A stretch of 64,000 bases of DNA from Polaribacter sp. GTDB lineage: Bacteria > Bacteroidota > Bacteroidia > Flavobacteriales > Flavobacteriaceae. The notes below the pieces were generated by a model. It was not told the origin of the DNA, ran no database searches, and saw nothing but the letters and a program-made list of their open reading frames with translations. The stretch covers positions 1-64,000 of the forward strand of contig JAOLXX010000001.1 of assembly GCA_028343155.1 (NCBI GenBank), read 5' to 3'. A program made the translations under genes and the position numbers. This document shows, piece after piece, positions 63,218 through 64,000 of this stretch (within the stretch, counting starts at the first letter, position 1; each line of letters begins with the position of its first letter).

Positions 63218-64000
63218 ATGTATCAATTCTCAGGTAAATTAAAAAAAGTATCCATTGCATTCATCATTATAGGTGTAATAGGAATTACAATAGGTTTCTT
63301 AAATGCTCCTTCAACAATTGAAGAAGCAAAAGAAATTATTGCAAATCAAGCTGCTCATGGAGCTCATGATACTACTCATGAAGAAGTTCAAAAAGAGACC
63401 CATCACAATGAAGTAAAAGGGACCTCTCATTTGCATGATGAAAATCATGATACAAAAGAAGGACACTACAATGCAAAACAAGAAGCACATGCTTCAGCAG
63501 CAGCTCATGGGAAAAATCACAAAAACGAACATGCAGCACACGTTTTTCATCAATTACAAAATAAACCTTGGTCAGCACTCTATGTATCGTTATTCTTTTT
63601 TTTAGGAATCTCTTTATTAGTATTGGCTTTTTATGCAATTCAAAGAGTTGCACAAGCAGGTTGGTCTGTGGTGCTCTTTAGAGTGATGGAAGCAATAACA
63701 GCTAATTTAGTGCCAACTTCAATCATCATGGTGTTTGTCGTATTTGCTGCTGTCATGCATTGGAATCATATGTTTCCGTGGATGGGAGAAGGAATCTTTG
63801 ACCCTACAAGCCCCAATTATGATCCAATCATAGCAGGTAAATCTTGGTGGATGAATGTTCCAGGTTGGGCAATAAGAAGTATTGCATATTTAGCGATATG
63901 GAATGCCTACAGATGGTTCATCCGTAAAAATTCTATAAAAGAAGATACCGCAAATGACGGTGGTAAAACATACAAACTAAACTACAATGTTTCCGTAGGA
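63218..64000 (+). CDS. actF: Alternative complex III subunit ActF, partial
   Basis: The frame is open from ATG 63218 to the window end (261 codons). It has a first membrane helix (SIAFIIIGVIGITIGFL, about 12-28), a His-rich stretch with 15 His in residues 47-111, and then membrane helices (LYVSLFFFLGISLLVLAFY; TSIIMVFVVFAAVMHW), matching ActF-like quinol subunits. The conserved end is cut off by the window. It is 27 bases after actE. Confidence 0.9.
   Translation, partial: MYQFSGKLKKVSIAFIIIGVIGITIGFLNAPSTIEEAKEIIANQAAHGAHDTTHEEVQKETHHNEVKGTSHLHDENHDTKEGHYNAKQEAHASAAAHGKNHKNEHAAHVFHQLQNKPWSALYVSLFFFLGISLLVLAFYAIQRVAQAGWSVVLFRVMEAITANLVPTSIIMVFVVFAAVMHWNHMFPWMGEGIFDPTSPNYDPIIAGKSWWMNVPGWAIRSIAYLAIWNAYRWFIRKNSIKEDTANDGGKTYKLNYNVSVG

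Noticed and set aside
1..64000. tRNA, rRNA, CRISPR arrays, prophage or insertion sequences.
   Set aside because: I saw no cloverleaf, no rRNA-like conserved blocks, no regular spaced repeats and no transposase or integrase motifs; short RNAs could still be missed by eye.

Overview
The window looks like chromosome from a marine-type member of the Flavobacteriaceae (Bacteroidota), perhaps near Polaribacter or Tenacibaculum; the genus is an inference. Signs seen in the sequence are very low GC, A-rich leaders without Shine-Dalgarno sites, many copies of the Bacteroidota -7 promoter element TAnnTTTG, and gene families typical of the group: an alternative complex III operon, DUF4175 and DUF4286 proteins, a TonB receptor with a CarboxypepD-like N-terminus, and a SUF operon. 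No rRNA, tRNA, CRISPR array, prophage or intact insertion sequence was recognised.

Layout. 1-690: decayed lipid-kinase (DagK/YegS-like) gene on the minus strand. 0.86-4.2 kb: rnr, a secreted head-GIN protein, tatA. 4.3-7.4 kb (minus): SPFH protein, secreted protein, gltX. 7.7-14.3 kb (plus): DUF4175 coiled-coil protein with a frameshift in a T8 run, ybeY, mnmG, methyltransferase; two parS-like sites flank mnmG. 14.4-16.8 kb (minus): DoxX-like protein, 2-hydroxyacid dehydrogenase, panB. 16.9-18.6 kb: ECF sigma factor, small putative zinc anti-sigma protein, O-methyltransferase. 18.6-21.5 kb (minus): second TatA-type protein and mutS. 21.6-23.4 kb: two adjacent surface-protein genes, both broken. 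23.5-31.3 kb: TrmH-type methyltransferase, mgtE, rsmA, DUF4286, TPR lipoprotein-like protein, a 48-residue small protein, serS, an intergenic repeat, ribF. 31.5-35.8 kb: TonB receptor plus SGNH lipoprotein. 35.9-42.8 kb: SUF iron-sulfur assembly genes, with a serine hydrolase inserted in the opposite orientation. 43.1-45.8 kb: C-terminal processing protease, dCMP deaminase, HupE-like protein. 46.0-49.7 kb: remains of a nitrate-assimilation locus. 49.7-52.0 kb: EamA exporter and rseP. 52.2-55.9 kb: SCO1-like protein, feoA-feoB-Cys-rich peptide, SPOR protein. 56.0-64.0 kb: actABCDEF of alternative complex III, actF running off the end.

The most notable region is 46.0-49.7 kb. A 5' stump of nirB is followed by an intact NarX-like kinase and NarL-like regulator, and then by a short ORF that joins the first part of a nasA-type nitrate reductase to the last part of a YifB/ComM ATPase. 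The catalytic genes are gone while the sensor system remains. The same 14-bp dyad, AAGTA-N4-TACTT, lies upstream of the nirB stump and the nasA chimera, and a near copy lies upstream of the regulator gene; I propose it as the operator of this regulator. Together with the decayed kinase gene, the two broken surface genes and the DUF4175 frameshift, the window shows ongoing gene loss, though single-base lesions could also be sequencing errors.
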